The translations under genes and the position numbers were made by a program. A DNA stretch of 64,000 nt from Neelides folsomi (lineage: Eukaryota > Arthropoda > Collembola > Neelipleona > Neelidae): the NCBI GenBank assembly GCA_034687125.1, contig JAQGBZ010000114.1:62001-126000 (forward strand). The letters run 5' to 3'. The notes beneath the pieces were generated by a model. The model did no database searches. It worked only from the letters and a program-made list of their open reading frames with translations, and was not told the DNA's origin. Shown here in pieces: positions 51,201 to 63,894 of this stretch (within the stretch, counting starts at the first letter, position 1; every line of letters starts with the position of its first letter).

Positions 51201-54200
51201 GTAAGTTTCCTTTTTTCTATCCATTTTTGAAGAGGGCAATAATGATTGTGGAAAAGCCGTCAGTGGGAATTCAACGACGTACGGTCTTTTCACACTCAGA
51301 CATGGGCGGATTTACAAGAGGAGCATTATCCACCTCTTTTCATCTCCTCCTGCACATTTACATTTGAGCTCTCTCTCACTCCTCTTCCGTATTCTCCTCT
51401 TCAGCCGCTCCATTGTGGGGTGAGAAAGAAAGAAGAAAACAAAATGTGCTATGGAGAGGAAGGACGACGAGAGCATCTGGCTCATTTAATATGTCGATGG
51501 TGTAATATTCCATTTTCAAAGCACGCAAACTTCCTTTCTTCTTCTCTCCCAAAAGCTCAAGATTGTGGCGGATGGGAGAGAGACATGATTGTGCACGGGT
51601 GGATTTGGAAGCCCCTTGCTATCTATTTTCAGAAGGCAGGAAATCAAGTTATACGCACACACATCCATCCTAATCCAGATATCCGTGAGAAGTGTTCCCA
51701 CTTTCACTTTTGTTTCCCCAAACTGAAATTTTCTTTTAATCTGGAAAGGGGGATTTAAAAAGGAGTCGATTTTCCCTCTCTTTAATCATCATTATTGGAG
51801 GAATCAGGTCGAAAGAGATTTCATCTTGCAGATGCATGAATACTTAGGAGTCCAAAGGGTTCAACTTTTGGCTCTTTTAACGGAAGTCAAAAAAGAGAAA
51901 TTGTGGCTAAGGCAGAACCGAGGAGAAATTGACTTCAACTCAGCGCTTTTTAATGCGACGTTGAAAGCTCTGAGGTTGAGAGGATAAGTATTCAAGTATT
52001 CATGCATATGTAAGATAAATAGGAGCTTATACACATATATTATAACTACTGCACATAGCTTGATGGCTCAACATTGAAGATTCCTTTTATATAAATATTG
52101 AGGGAAAGCGGGGTAACTTTTCATCTTAACCATGACACGATTCAACCAACTCAAATTTCATAACTGGGGTTTTTTACGAGACGAGTTCATGTGGGTGCTT
52201 CCTCATTTCCTTTCCTTATGCTTATAAACTGTGGCGGCTTTGTGGCCCTTATTCATTTCATTATCTCTTTCCCCTTTACTCATCCTTTCATGACCTTTTA
52301 CGAGTCTATTAGATTTTACTACTTCTTTTACAAACCTCCCTCCAGGAATGTCAAGTGGATGGATGCAATGAAAAGTTAAAGAAACTTTTGTTTGATGGCC
52401 AACTAATCCCAAATAAAGTATGAGTGCAGTGCCCATTTCTTTTTAATAACTTTAAGAATTGATCTTCGATTAATACCTTTTTTTAAAAAATAAGAAAAGT
52501 TTATCGAATGGTTAAATTAAAGTATTTTGTATTATCAGAATATGTTTAGAAAATTTATTTCAAGATGAGTACATTAGGTGGAATTTCATTGTAAAATATT
52601 CACGTATTGAATCCTCACGTTGATTTAATATATTCTGATAGTTAAGAGGGCAAGAGAAGTTAAATGGGTCAGAACCTCTTCATATTTTACACTGCACTAT
52701 CTCAAAATTTCAAAAGGAAAAAAGTTTAGGAATTGAATAAAAAGAAAGAAAGGCCGTTGGGTTGTTTTCTCCTATGTTCTCGCTTCAAAGTTGTTTGGCT
52801 CCTTTTTAGTCTTGTCTCGCATCCTTTGAGCTGGAGCTGAAGAGTTACTTGTGAGAAGAGACTAGGCCTGTTTTTCAAAATGGCTCTTGGCCAAATGGGA
52901 CCATAGGTGTCAGAGAGGGGAGAGCAAAACCAAGTTAGTGCCTGACACACAATCCATCAAAGGGTGTAACTCAATCCAACCTGATCACTCGAACTTAAGT
53001 ATAAGGAGCCCAAAGATCTCAGAATTTCTTTCAATCTCTATGATGAATCGGACTTTTATACTTGTTAAGTAAATCTCCAGTTCCTAATTAATTCTCGTCA
53101 TCCATTGAAGTGAAGTAAATGTCGTTTAGCCTCTGCCAATTCCTTGATTTTCACCCTTGATAGATGTTCCGCGTTTTCAACACTTTTAACCCACCTTGCT
53201 TGAGTACACTTTCATGTTTCACTGGAAAGCAAACTTTACAAAAAGTAAATTTGAACTTAATGAGGTACACGGTTCAAAGGGCCTTTCTTGGAAATCTTAA
53301 ATATAAAGACACCATAAGCATCTGCTAATATGCTTTAAATAACAAAATTTCAAGATTCATATGAAAGATTTAAATTATCTGGAACATTTACATTCATGAG
53401 GGTTTTATGATTAAATCATAAAGATTAAAAAACTGTTTCGGTGTACTTTGAGACTTTGTATTTTGTATAGGTGCCTAAAGTAAAAGGGTAAACATGATTA
53501 AAAACATGTAGATTTATTTATATAAAAAAATTGTTGGGCCCTGAAAGTATTTTCCAATTTTCTATATTTACCATTTTGATTTATTTTTTTACAATTTGAG
53601 TCAATAGAAACAAATTGAATTATTTAGACCTTTTGCTTTTTGCTCAACATCACAAGTAAATATAAAATATCAGTAGTATTACGATTTGAACAAACCAAAT
53701 GACGTTTGAATTGAATATTTATAATAAATACTATTTAATTTCCTAAGCCCAAAAGACTTCCAATAAAAATTTATTAAATTTTTCACTCTTGAATTTACAC
53801 TCTTGAGCTTTGATATTTTTATTTTTGTCATAAAATATAGAGTACAAAAAAGTTTGTTGCTAAAATGGGCATCATTAATATAGCGCTGAAAATTTAGTCA
53901 CATTTAAGCCCATCATTATTTTAGCAAGATTGAAATTAACTTTTTAATTAACTTTCCATATGAAGTTAAATTAATTTAAGAAAAAGGGAATATTGTATAA
54001 ATATCATAAATATCTTTTGCCTGAATTTTTTATCTTCTCAAGAGATTTTGTTTGTATAGCATTTCTACTTATAAGATTCAACTCTGGTAAGACCCAAGAA
54101 TAATTTTCTTAGTTTGCATTTAAATTGAGTGAAACAGAGTTGAAGTGGGGGAGCATGAATGAAATAAAAAAATGAGTCATTATTCTAGCCCGCAAGGGTG

Positions 54201-57200
54201 AAAGAGAAATGGGATGTTAACTAGTTATGGAAATTCTCTTTCCATGAATCAAGTGTTTTGACTCGTTCCCTCTAATTAGGGATCTCTCATGCACAAAAGC
54301 GACTTCCTTCCTTGAAATTGAAACCCAGATGAAGTTCAGAGAAAGAAAGGAAAATGAGGCGGACAGAAGCTTCTCTGCGTAAAGGGAAGGGATGAAGAGA
54401 GAAAGGTTCATATAGCGGGTGTTTAAAAGGAGCTAAAGCTCCTATTAGGATTAACAGTGGTGCCTTTTATGAATTTGAATTTAATGTAGCTGAGAAGAAA
54501 GGAGTGAGGAGGATAAACGTGTAAATTGTAATGTAAAGAAAAAGGAGGGTCGGAAATGTGTGGGGAATAATAAGATGGGGCGATTATGGTCGGAATCGTT
54601 GGAATGCATGGAAGAGGAGCGTCTCGACGCATGCATGATAAGAGAATAAGAAAAGGACTCATCTTTTCACTTCACTTCCTCCCTTCCTCCGATGTACACA
54701 ATCACTCTTAGTCGTCGGCAAATGGAAGTGATAAAGAAGACAAGAATGAGAAGTCTGAGAGACATTAAGGGATTAAGACATTGAGATGAATTTTAAAAAT
54801 GAGAATTCATTCATTCTGGCCCAGGGAATAATTTCCTTGGGCATTTCGGCCCCAAAAACTCACTTTCTTGGAATTTAAACCCATAAAAATGGAGTAAACA
54901 AGGGTTGCCTTATTGTTCCCACATTTGCTGGCGGTAAAGAACGTTAATATTCAAAATAATGTCTGCAGTCTTTTTCCATATAGCAAGATATAAGTAGGAA
55001 ATGGTTTGTATGTAAGTATCTTAAGAATAACTCTATTTATAAAGGACAAGCCATCTTCATTCCAAATCTTACAAAAAAATGAAAAGTGTATGTAAGTGAG
55101 CTTGTTGAGCTTTACAAAATGGAGTCAGACTCATTTTCAATATGAATATAAACAATGTGATGAAGAAAAGGATGGAAATAAAATTTTGGAAGTAGGGCAC
55201 CAGAGGATCCTATCTTCCCCTTCCAGAGGAGACATTTACACATTTTGTATACTCTATGTTCGGATAAATTTAGTCTTCGCAGATGAATGAGGAAGTAGAT
55301 GATTTTTTCCCCTATGCCTTCCCTTTCCGGCCTTTATGCTTTCCTCTGAGTTGACTTCCACTCACCCATTTTGCCCAGTTTGGTTTCCTCTCTACTCTAC
55401 TTTTGATATCCTATGCATTGCGGCACTTGTGGAGCAGCAAGTCCAAGAATTAAGATTTATTGTTTCCAAAAGAAGGGGAGAAATCGTGGAAACCGTATTA
55501 GGCAAGTTGGGGGCTCCATGGTCCAACTCACCGAGATGTCACATGTCGAAAAAAGATTTAAACCGGTAAACCACATCGAAATTAAATTACTACCAACTCT
55601 CTGTGAAAGCCAAAATCAATGGACAATCAGCTACATGCAGCATAGCTCAGTTGTATATAACTTTTGTTATAAAGTCCGTGTGTAGGTATTTAACCGAAGA
55701 CATCGGAGTTCTCGCTTCCCCTAACTTCATGCTTTCACCATGTTTCCTCTCATCGAAGGATTTTCTTCCAATTACTCTCCCTTCTATATTCTATTGGATC
55801 TCTGGAATGTTTTCGATTAAAGGCAAGATCGAGATGCCGCCGAGTTCCCCCAATTCTAGTTATAAGTACAATATTAGGAGATGCAGAAGATGGTGGAAAA
55901 TTAAACCGATGAGATTTTCAATTTAATCCCCATTGTTAGTAATTATAAAAGTTTTGTGGGCAGGGGGAAATTTTTAAGCTTTCCAAATAAAATATTTTTT
56001 CTCTCATCAATTATCTTCTGCTCAATAAATTTGCAAATTAAAGCCAAATATTTAATTAAATGTTAAATTATGCAAATATTTATTTTTACGCTCTTTAGGT
56101 TAAATTTTCTTTAGAGATGGTTATGCCTTTCATATTTTTAAAATGGTTATTTGAATTAACATGTTACGCTAGAAGAGATTATATTTATTGTTGAATAATA
56201 GAATGGGCTTTAGGCAATTATGATTCTCTCGGTTAACCCACTTTAGGATATTAAAAATGGGCAGTAAAAAGTGAATGAAGCCAGAACACCCTTTGATACC
56301 GCAACATTCTGCTCGTTCAATGCAATAAAAAGGAGGAAATCAATTTTTTACGGATGAGATCTTAAGCCCAACGGGTATCCAAAGAAGCAGAAAATGTATC
56401 AAAGAATCCTTCACGTCTTAATCCTTTGCCATTTTAAGCCTTCTCCAATTTTTCTCAACGACTATACACCCCTCGATTTTTTTTATCATGAGATGATGAT
56501 ATTATAAAATGATAATGTAAGTATATTTGGGGAATTTGGTAAGTCTAATATTCTAATCCCTTCTTTGAATACCCCACTCAAGAAAACGGGACTGTTCAGC
56601 CCACATGACATAACAGATTACTCGTGCTTTGAAAACGAGTCTGAGGTTTCTCAAAAGGACCGACTCTTTGAGCACAGAGCAGTGAAACAGGGTTCATCTG
56701 CTCTCAACTTCAGATTTCCCCTTTACAGACTACAATGAATAATGTGATGAAAATAGAGTGAGGCAGAGCTGTGCTCGCAACATTATATAGCGCCTCAAGA
56801 AGTGTTTGGAAATTGTAAGGACTCTTCGGTTGACTGACTGAGGCCTCTAATTCATCACAACTCGTATTGCAATGGATTGCAAGAAGGTTCACTCGACCGG
56901 AATCCAAAATACCTTCAATGCCAAATGTCGCCTCTTGCTCTCGCCCCTTTCTCCCTAGGATTTCCATTTTCATATTCAATTCCGCCCGGAAATTTGGCGA
57001 GGATTCTTTAGCATGAAAAGCGGGAAATTTATTTGCTCTCATGTCTTTCACATTTTCTTATATTTCCTCTTTAGGACCCATAAGTGGGATTGGAAATGGA
57101 GTCCAAGTATATTGGATGTAGGGCAATACAAAATATTGCCAGACGTAGTTTATATCTAAAGGAAGTAAGTGTGAAATCTTTTGAAAAATGACGCGACGGA

Positions 57201-60200
57201 AGATTAGTTGTAGGATTCGGATTCGTTTCAATTGAAATTGAGCTTCATCTTCTTTTCAATATAAAATATAAACTTTCCTTATTGAATTATGAAAATCCGT
57301 GCGTTAATTTACCCTGTCTATATCTGTGGTTCTCTTTCCTCATCAGAAAGATTTTTCATTCGGAAGAGCTCATATCCATTTTCATGCTCGAGAGCCTTCA
57401 GCACATCATAACAAGATTAATAAGAAGAGCTGCCGAACGGCATTCCGTATAATTGAGAAATGAGACCTCTTAATGGAGAATTCGGAGAGGTGGAGGAAAC
57501 GAGGGCCAGGGGCATAAATTTCCATCAGAAGACAAAAACTTTCGCCTTCCTCTCGATGAGAAGAGACGGAATTGTGTCAGGAGTAGGGGAGAAGTTTCAA
57601 TTTGGGAACTCGAGCAACTTGGAATGAGGATGATAAAGAAAATGATGGTAATGTAATAGCCTTTGAGACCTGAAAAGGAGAGAAGGAGACGACAAGCTTA
57701 GGTTAATCTATATAGGAATGAGTCTCTCGGGTTGTGTCAAATTCAGACAGACACCCGTCCCTTCAATTTCATTTCGTTCCGCTTCTGTGATGAACGAGCT
57801 CATCATGACTCCGAATTTACCCCCAACAAGACTTAGGGGATGAGGGCGAGGTGATGACGATAACTTATACAACTTCGAATAAGCTCTTGAGAACTAGGAT
57901 CATTGGATATATGCCCTATAATAACAAGAAGCTATTTACCAAAACCACATCATCAAATTCTCCTACGTACCTCATTTGCTTTCCCTTTGCTTTTAGGTAA
58001 AAGTCGAAAATCTTAAAAGATAAAAGAAATCTTGTTTAAGCACAAAGAGAGAAAAAGGAGAATTTAGTAAATTAAAATTTACTACAAAATTAAGATAAGC
58101 CATGCGAGCTGGTCTACTTAGTATCATGTATGATAATTCCACTATTAGATAACTCACTATGATAGTGTTAGAATATAAGTATGAGTAATACTTAAGTATA
58201 CGTAATATTATAAGTAAGTAGAAAGTGTGAGGGCGTAATCTATTTTCTTGAAGAGGATCCTTTCTTCTCTATTCCTTCCAGCTACATTTTATTTTTTTAT
58301 CTCTCCCCTCGCCTCTCTTCCCTTGGCCCCATATTTCTCCCCTTGCTCTTCCCAGACTGAGAAATGGAGATGCGAGGAGGGGAGCAGTTTAAGAGCTAAT
58401 ACATTACAAAGTGTTGAGTTGAGCTCAAGGCATCTCATCTATATCATTAGAGGAAAGAAGCCACGGCCCAATTTCCACTTTCATGATATGACTTTTTCTC
58501 CTTCAACTTCGCTCACTCAAAATTAATTAAGAGCCCTTGAAACCCCTCAGGAAATGCTTGCATTGTGAATATCCTCAAGAATGACGGCTGTGGCTTCGTT
58601 TTCATCCTCCGCTGTCCTCGGGCAAAATGAGGGAAGGAGAAAAATGAATTTTTTGACAGATTAGCGGAAAGTGCAAGACTTCCATCAGCAGATATTTACA
58701 ATTCTGCTCTGTGTGTGTACGGAATTTAAGAAATCGAGACGCGGACGCATGGCGGCAGACTAAACGCGACTTAAGGAATGAAAACGGAAAAGTGTCGCTC
58801 TCCCATTATTCAAAAGCCAAAAGATTTATTACTATATTTACTCTGATATAAGCATAAGTAGGCTGTATTATGAGAGTTGAGAGGAAACGAAGTAAGAAAC
58901 GAGGCTTTCAAGACTCCCAAGGGTTCATTCATCAAGAAATATTGAGGGAATAATAAATTCACAGTTCAAGACAATAACCCAGACATAAAAATCTTAAACC
59001 TTAAGATATGCTTAAATAAGTACATTATTAATAGCACGTACCATTTAATTTACTTTAAGATTAGGCCTATCTGAATGTATTTATCAAATATAAAATTCAA
59101 GATATAGAAAAAGAGGAGTGGGTATAAACACACAGGAGGGATACACTAGATATTTAAAGGCTATTTGTAGGTATATATTCGTAGTAAATATGTTTGGTCA
59201 TTTATTATGATGTACGTTCTAGTACGTAGTAAACATTGATAATAGCTATAGGTTATTTTCATGTCATGTTGCAGTGGTGGGCGAAAGATTCTTGGGAGAG
59301 ATATGGAGTGAGGAAGCGAAAGAAAAGAGAATTTAATTTTGATTGAGTTTATCTGCCCCATAAAAGTAATTTCCTCGTTTTATGTTTCTGTTTACCGACC
59401 GTCACGCTAGACTAACAGGAGAATCTACTTCACTATTAAGGTTGTAAGAGATATCTTTCTCTCTCCTTTGGTTAGCAGAGACGGGGGAAGTGATGTTAAT
59501 GTGTATAATGGCCTGGCTTTCGCTTTCGCTCTTTCCGAATTGAAGGCTCGTGTCTGAGTTGTTAGCGCACTTTCAACGGCATCTCGCCTCGGCTCCCATC
59601 CTGTGCACACGCTGATGAAAAAAAGATGAATTTAGTCTTCAATCGATAGGGAGTTTAATGTTACGGGAACCGCATTTCAATCTTTTTTGACTCGGGAATG
59701 TCACGACTCTTCAATATATTTGAGCAGAGAATGAAAATCGGAAAAATTTATCCAATATTTTTCATAAAGGATATGTGAGACAGGAAATGGAGAGATAGAG
59801 CGAAAACAAGAAGTTCGGATTCCTCTCCTATCTCCCAGCATGAGAGAAATGAGAGAAGAAACCCATTCATCTACTTTTCCCCATTTCATCTCACATTGAA
59901 TGATTCAAGAATTATAAATTTAGATTCGTCTTATTTATAAGTCTCCAACTTTGAAATTGACATTTCCCGCTGCATAACTCTCCATATATCCTCTACTACA
60001 TACGCGCTACATTTTGAAAGTGGGTAAAAGGGAAGAATAGTTGGAAGCGGGAGTCACCTTCATTCGATTACGGATCACCGTCCGTAACTTTTCTTTCGGG
60101 CACACAATGAATCCAATTCAATAATTCTCGAATCATCTGGTTAAAAGACAGTTTGCGAAATTGCCTTAAAACTCTGATCCGACTTTTCCTTTCAAAGGGA

Positions 60201-63200
60201 TCTCCAGCCGGAGAGCCATCAATTCAACCTGACATTCAAAATTGCATTTGAAGAGGGGATCAGATTATCTATTTCTTTCTCAGCATCCCAAAAGGCTCTC
60301 TCTCAACTCCGTTCCCCCTTTAGAGGTATGTAAGTAGGAAGCAGTTGAAAATGTAAAACGGGGACATGTATTACATTTCATTCGACATGTGAGAGCAGGG
60401 ATATCCAAACCGGCACAGGAACTATCCTTTACTCCAGTATGGATATCAGTATTAAATAATTGTATAATATACTATAGTATATGGTATATCGTATGTACTG
60501 AAGAAAGCGTTACTGTGGGTGTTGGAGACTGTGATGGGAGAAAACGAGGTGGATATAGGCTAATGTGACACGGTTTACGGAGAGAGAAGTGGCCATGGAA
60601 AGGCTAATGGTCTGCAAAATGTGTGAGAAGGCGAGTGGGTCTTTTATAAATTAGGAACCGGTTTCGAATTAGTTCTCTGACCTCACTTGGATAGACACAA
60701 ACCCACGTTATATAAAATACAAACAAGAGTGGAACGATACAAGGCGTATTATCGACTCTGCAGGGTGATTAATGAGGTCTCGATTGGTCGCACAGGGATT
60801 TTTCTCCCTTCCTCATGTAATTACCTATCCATTGCTCATAGCTCAGGGAGCTCATTGTTTCATGGTCGATTTGCGGTGAGAGATGACTCTCATCATTTTC
60901 CCCGTCTCTTGCTTTCTCCTCCTTTGAAGGCTGGAATGGAAGAGACGAAAGAAATTCCCTTTGTTTAACTAATGAGCCCCCGGCAGGGATTTATCCACTT
61001 CTCCCCACCCCTCTCCTTCTCCATTTTTAACAACACAAACATTAGCATGGCTAAAACCGCCAAAGAAAGTTACCGTTATGGGGCCCGCAATGAGGCAATC
61101 TCTTACTTCACATTAGAAGATTATAAAGTCCCTCCCTTCTTCCTCATCATCATCTGCCATGATTTACTCGAGGTGTTGTTGGCGAGCTTTCCACAGAGAT
61201 GAATTCGAGCTGGTGGCGTGCTCAAACTCCTAATTGAATCTTTTATTGCTTTCTAGGCGTCGAGCCGCTCAAGAATGTCCAGATAATTGTCCCTTCTGCT
61301 GTCTCACTCAAGGACGACGTCACTCTCACATGTATGTATGACTTGGACCATAACGAAACCCTTTACTCTGTCAAATGGTATCTTGATGCGGATGAGTTCT
61401 ACCGCTGGATTCCAAAGGAAGTTCCGGCCATTCAAGTATTTCTCAAAGCTGACATGAGTGTCGACGTGAGTTAAAGAAATTCTTGTTTGATTGCTTTTAC
61501 CTCATCATTTATTTTTATGAAATGTTTTCTTGATCAACATGAATGTTTTCAGAAATCAAAATCGGACTCTCACCGAGTTCGTCTCATTGCCGTGAGTCAT
61601 GAACAGACCGGGATGTTCAAATGTGAAGTAAGCGCAGATGCCCCATTTTTCGACACCGGCATCGTTGAAGCTCCAATGACTGTTGTCGGTAAGTGGTGCT
61701 GAGAGAAAGTTTTTCAAACTTTTACGTAAATACAAGTGAGGCTGGGGAAAGAGCAAGAGGGTCCGGTGGGAATTCTCGAGAACCCACTACATCTTCTTAA
61801 AACATTTCATGGATTGAATCGAATAAATAACGGAGGCTTGCTCATCTGGATAGATTCTCGAAAGGGACGAATCCCTTCGTTCCATCTCCGTGGTTCTTCT
61901 TCCAGAACAATTTCATTCTATGGATTGCTTGAGAAGTAGGATCGAAAGGAATATTGAATGTGGGAGGAAGATGAACGAACGAATCCTTGTTATCTATCCT
62001 AATATAAGATCCACTTTATTTACGTCCCATTGATGGGGAAGGGGGAAGCATTATTGGAATACTCGGGAATCTTCACATATACTAAATGTCTTCATGAATA
62101 TACCCTTATTGTCAATTTGAATCCATTCGGACGTTCTTTTATAGGCTTCGAAGAGATTCCTTCCCAACAGTAAAAATAAGAATAATAAAGCAAAACAGCC
62201 TAACTATGTAACATGGTAGTCCCAAACCAACTTCCCGCCTCCTCCCACTTCAAATCATAAGTGTTCATCTCTGGCCAAGAGCTCTTCTCTTTTTCGATAG
62301 GAATCTATATAGGGGCCATAAGAAGAGGGAACTAAGTTCCGTGAGCCAAAGGTGGTTGGGCCAAAGCACCGTTGGAGAGTAAGTAATGGGAAGTTGCGGT
62401 ACTTTCAGATAAAGCTCCTTTTCTCTATAACCATACACATGGTTTTGGCATGAGGATAAGTGAAAAGTGAAGCGAGTGAGGAGCGTTAAGCTAAAACATT
62501 GAACAGCATTCCTTTATTTTCAGGGGAGAAATGGGGAAATTGGAAATGCCGAGAGGGAGAGTAGGGGTAGAGGAAGGGAATAACGATTACTACTTTCTCT
62601 CTCATCCTGATACGATTACGATCCCATAGTTCTATTTTATACGACCATCCTATTCAGGAAACAATTTCTGGCTAGCTCACTTTCTCTCATTAGGACAGGA
62701 GGAAAATATATGTAGGAAACATTACATACATGGATGCATGCGGGAGGATAATATTTCGACAAGCTGGGCCATGATTTTAAATTTAATACTTATGAGATGC
62801 GGGAGGTGAAAATTGGGATGTGATGAAAGTGGAGACTCTTGTGCTGGAGATTCAAAATGATTAAGCCGATCTCTTCATATGAGTAAAGGGACTGAAAATG
62901 ATGAGGGGGTTTGTTGATGTCATTAGCTGCTCTCTCGCTCTCGCCTCCTCTTGGCACGAGTTCACTCGAGATATCCGAAAGGAGATACCAGTTGGAGAAA
63001 GTTGAATAGAACTATATCTACACCCTTTGACTCCTGCCTTTTTGACTATATTATAGAGTTCCCCGACAATCCTCCATTGATCGAAGTTGGGAAACATCGA
63101 GTTGAAGTTGGAGAAAAGGTTAGAGCTAATTGCTCATTTGGACCTTCCAAGCCAGCCGCTAACGTAAGTTCAAAAATTTTTAAAAAATAATGATTGAATA

Positions 63201-63894
63201 AAGTAAAACTTTTCTTTCACTACGATTTTCTGATATAACATGATATGTATGAAATATATTTATACATAATATTAATTTACGTAATTGATGCATGTAAAAT
63301 ACTATACACACTACTATGCATTCAATATTACTCTGAAGTACTTTTTATTCACTTTGAAATATGTATACATACAAACAGATCTGACTTATTAGTATTAGCA
63401 TATTGAACTTCAGACCCTCATTTAAAAATTAAAATTGAAGAAGTTGAAATATATATTTATAGAAATATATTTGTCCATTTCAGATAACCTGGTTCAGCAA
63501 CAATTTACAGGTAACGTAAACTTGTTCAATAATCGTCTTTTCTCCTTGCTTTCATTTGCCTCGGTGAGAGTATCGGGGCAGAGTTCTCTGGAGAACTCTG
63601 TTTCCTCTTCCTTCCTACGATTAGGGCACTCTTCCCCTTTCACGACTTCGTCATTACATTACTTAAGTTGAGTTAGTTTTAGCCTCCTGAATTTTTTCTT
63701 CCTTTTCTCTCTTCTTCCTTCCTTTTGTTGTCCAGCTAATAATACTTAAGAGACCCCCACATGTAACTTTTTTTATTGAACGTGAAATGGGATTCCGTGA
63801 GAATCAGATTAAATGGAACGGAACTCAAGTGAATCAAACTAGTGTGATATGCCTTGCTGACTCTATCCTTAATCTACTGAATAAACTCCTTTGA
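51143..63894 (+). CDS. beat-like: Beaten path (Beat)-like protein B, two-Ig secreted recognition protein, six exons
   Basis: Spliced coding exons: 51143-51200, 61257-61465, 61553-61688, 63057-63163, 63484-63510 and 63736-63894. The frame is continuous for 231 aa, with intron phases 1, 0, 1, 0, 0. Residues 1-19 form a signal peptide (VVMSVLTVLFSL core). Ig1 spans about 27-134, with Cys45 (LTCMYDLD), the Beat hallmark YSVKWYLDADEFYRWIP, and Cys113 (FKCEVSADAPFF). Ig2 spans about 135-225, with Cys160 (ANCSFGPSKPAAN), Trp173 and Cys218 (VICLAD). Sequons lie at N52, N159, N170, N207 and N212. The ADAPFF motif and the Pro-Pro linker before Ig2 are typical of Beat proteins. By family analogy it should act outside neurons or their targets in axon guidance through Side-type partners. 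Exon 1 is the least certain part because of a 10-kb intron. The protein stops 13 residues after the last Ig cysteine, with no stalk or anchor. Confidence 0.85.
51201..61256 (+). other. Gene B intron 1 (10 kb)
   Basis: The order is mixed: GC-richer islands (51200-52000, 52700-53100, 54150-54900, 56650-57850, 58240-58800, 59270-60450, 60560-61230) and AT-rich blocks (about 52440-52640, 53280-54060, 55950-56200, 58000-58220, 58980-59110). I see no exon with a Beat or other recognisable domain. A minus-strand open frame at 56710-57042 is noted separately. Confidence 0.55.
56710..57042 (-). other. Unassigned 110-codon open frame with a hydrophobic end
   Basis: It is ATG-initiated at 57042 on the minus strand and ends at 56710. 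The last part (LPHSIFITLFIVVCK) is hydrophobic, as a C-terminal anchor might be, and two cysteines lie close together (IHCNTSC). I recognise no family. It overlaps the first intron of gene B in antisense and has no paired splice evidence. Chance is the simplest explanation. Confidence 0.12.
61257..61465 (+). CDS. beat-like: Gene B exon 2: first two thirds of Ig1, one exon where gene A has two
   Basis: The acceptor is GCTTTCTAG|GC and the donor GAC|GTGAGT, phase 0. It encodes VEPLKNVQIIVPSAV, then LTCMYDLDHNETLYSVKWY, LDADEFYRWIPKEVP and the loop ending MSVD. These match gene A exons 2 and 3 joined. The intron that splits the Trp codon in gene A is absent here. Confidence 0.93.
61553..61688 (+). 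CDS. beat-like: Gene B exon 3: second part of Ig1
   Basis: It follows an 87-bp intron (acceptor GTTTTCAG|AAA) and ends GTCG|GTAAGT in phase 1. It encodes the strands HRVRLIAVSHEQTGMFKCEV and SADAPFFDTGIVEAPMTVV. The E-V-S-x-D-A-P-F-F-D-T string after the cysteine is a strong Beat-family match. The Tyr that usually comes two residues before the Cys is Phe111. Confidence 0.94.
61689..63056 (+). other. Gene B intron 3 (1.4 kb)
   Basis: It is less AT-rich than most introns here and holds short open frames (for example 61736-61939 + and 62861-63097 -), none with a domain. The end TTATAG precedes exon 4. I recognise no repeat or element. Confidence 0.65.
63057..63163 (+). CDS. beat-like: Gene B exon 4: linker and start of Ig2
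   Basis: It restores Glu135 across a phase-1 junction. It encodes EFPDNPPLIEVGKHRVEVGE, then KVRANCSFGPSKPAAN, and ends AAC|GTAAGT in phase 0. It aligns with most of gene A exon 5, but the donor falls 10 codons earlier in the alignment. Confidence 0.92.
63164..63483 (+). other. Gene B intron 4 (320 bp, AT-rich)
   Basis: It contains only A/T-rich sequence with ATGTA-type repeats. It ends CATTTCAG before the microexon. There is no counterpart in gene A. Confidence 0.75.
63484..63510 (+). CDS. beat-like: Gene B exon 5: 27-nt microexon of Ig2
   Basis: It encodes ITWFSNNLQ between CATTTCAG and GTAACG, phase 0 at both sides. It carries the core Ig2 tryptophan (Trp173) and aligns with LTFLVNDIA at the end of gene A exon 5. 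It completes the sequon N170-I-T with the preceding exon. The domain would lose its core Trp without it, which supports it as a real exon despite its size. Confidence 0.8.
63736..63894 (+). CDS. beat-like: Gene B exon 6: end of Ig2 and stop
   Basis: The acceptor TTGTTGTCCAG|CTA follows a long pyrimidine tract. The reading LIILKRPPHVTFFIEREMGF leads to VNQTSVICLADSILNL with the last Ig cysteine, Cys218. The V-x-C-x-A-x-S-I-L-x-L pattern fits the last strand of Beat Ig2. The stop is at 63892-63894. It is more diverged than the other exons, so both boundaries and the terminal nature need transcript support. Confidence 0.72.
   Translation, partial: LIILKRPPHVTFFIEREMGFRENQIKWNGTQVNQTSVICLADSILNLLNKLL

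Noticed and set aside
51246..51758. 170-codon open frame just after gene B exon 1
   Set aside because: It begins at TTG and lies after a strong splice donor, inside intron 1. The translation resembles no family.
55336..55926. Overlapping open frames that briefly suggested Ig-like strands
   Set aside because: No Cys-Trp-Cys pattern, no consistent splice sites, and three frames are open at once.
58248..58526. Secretory-looking frame in gene B intron 1
   Set aside because: The apparent first Met is a TTG codon and no in-frame ATG opens the hydrophobic segment.
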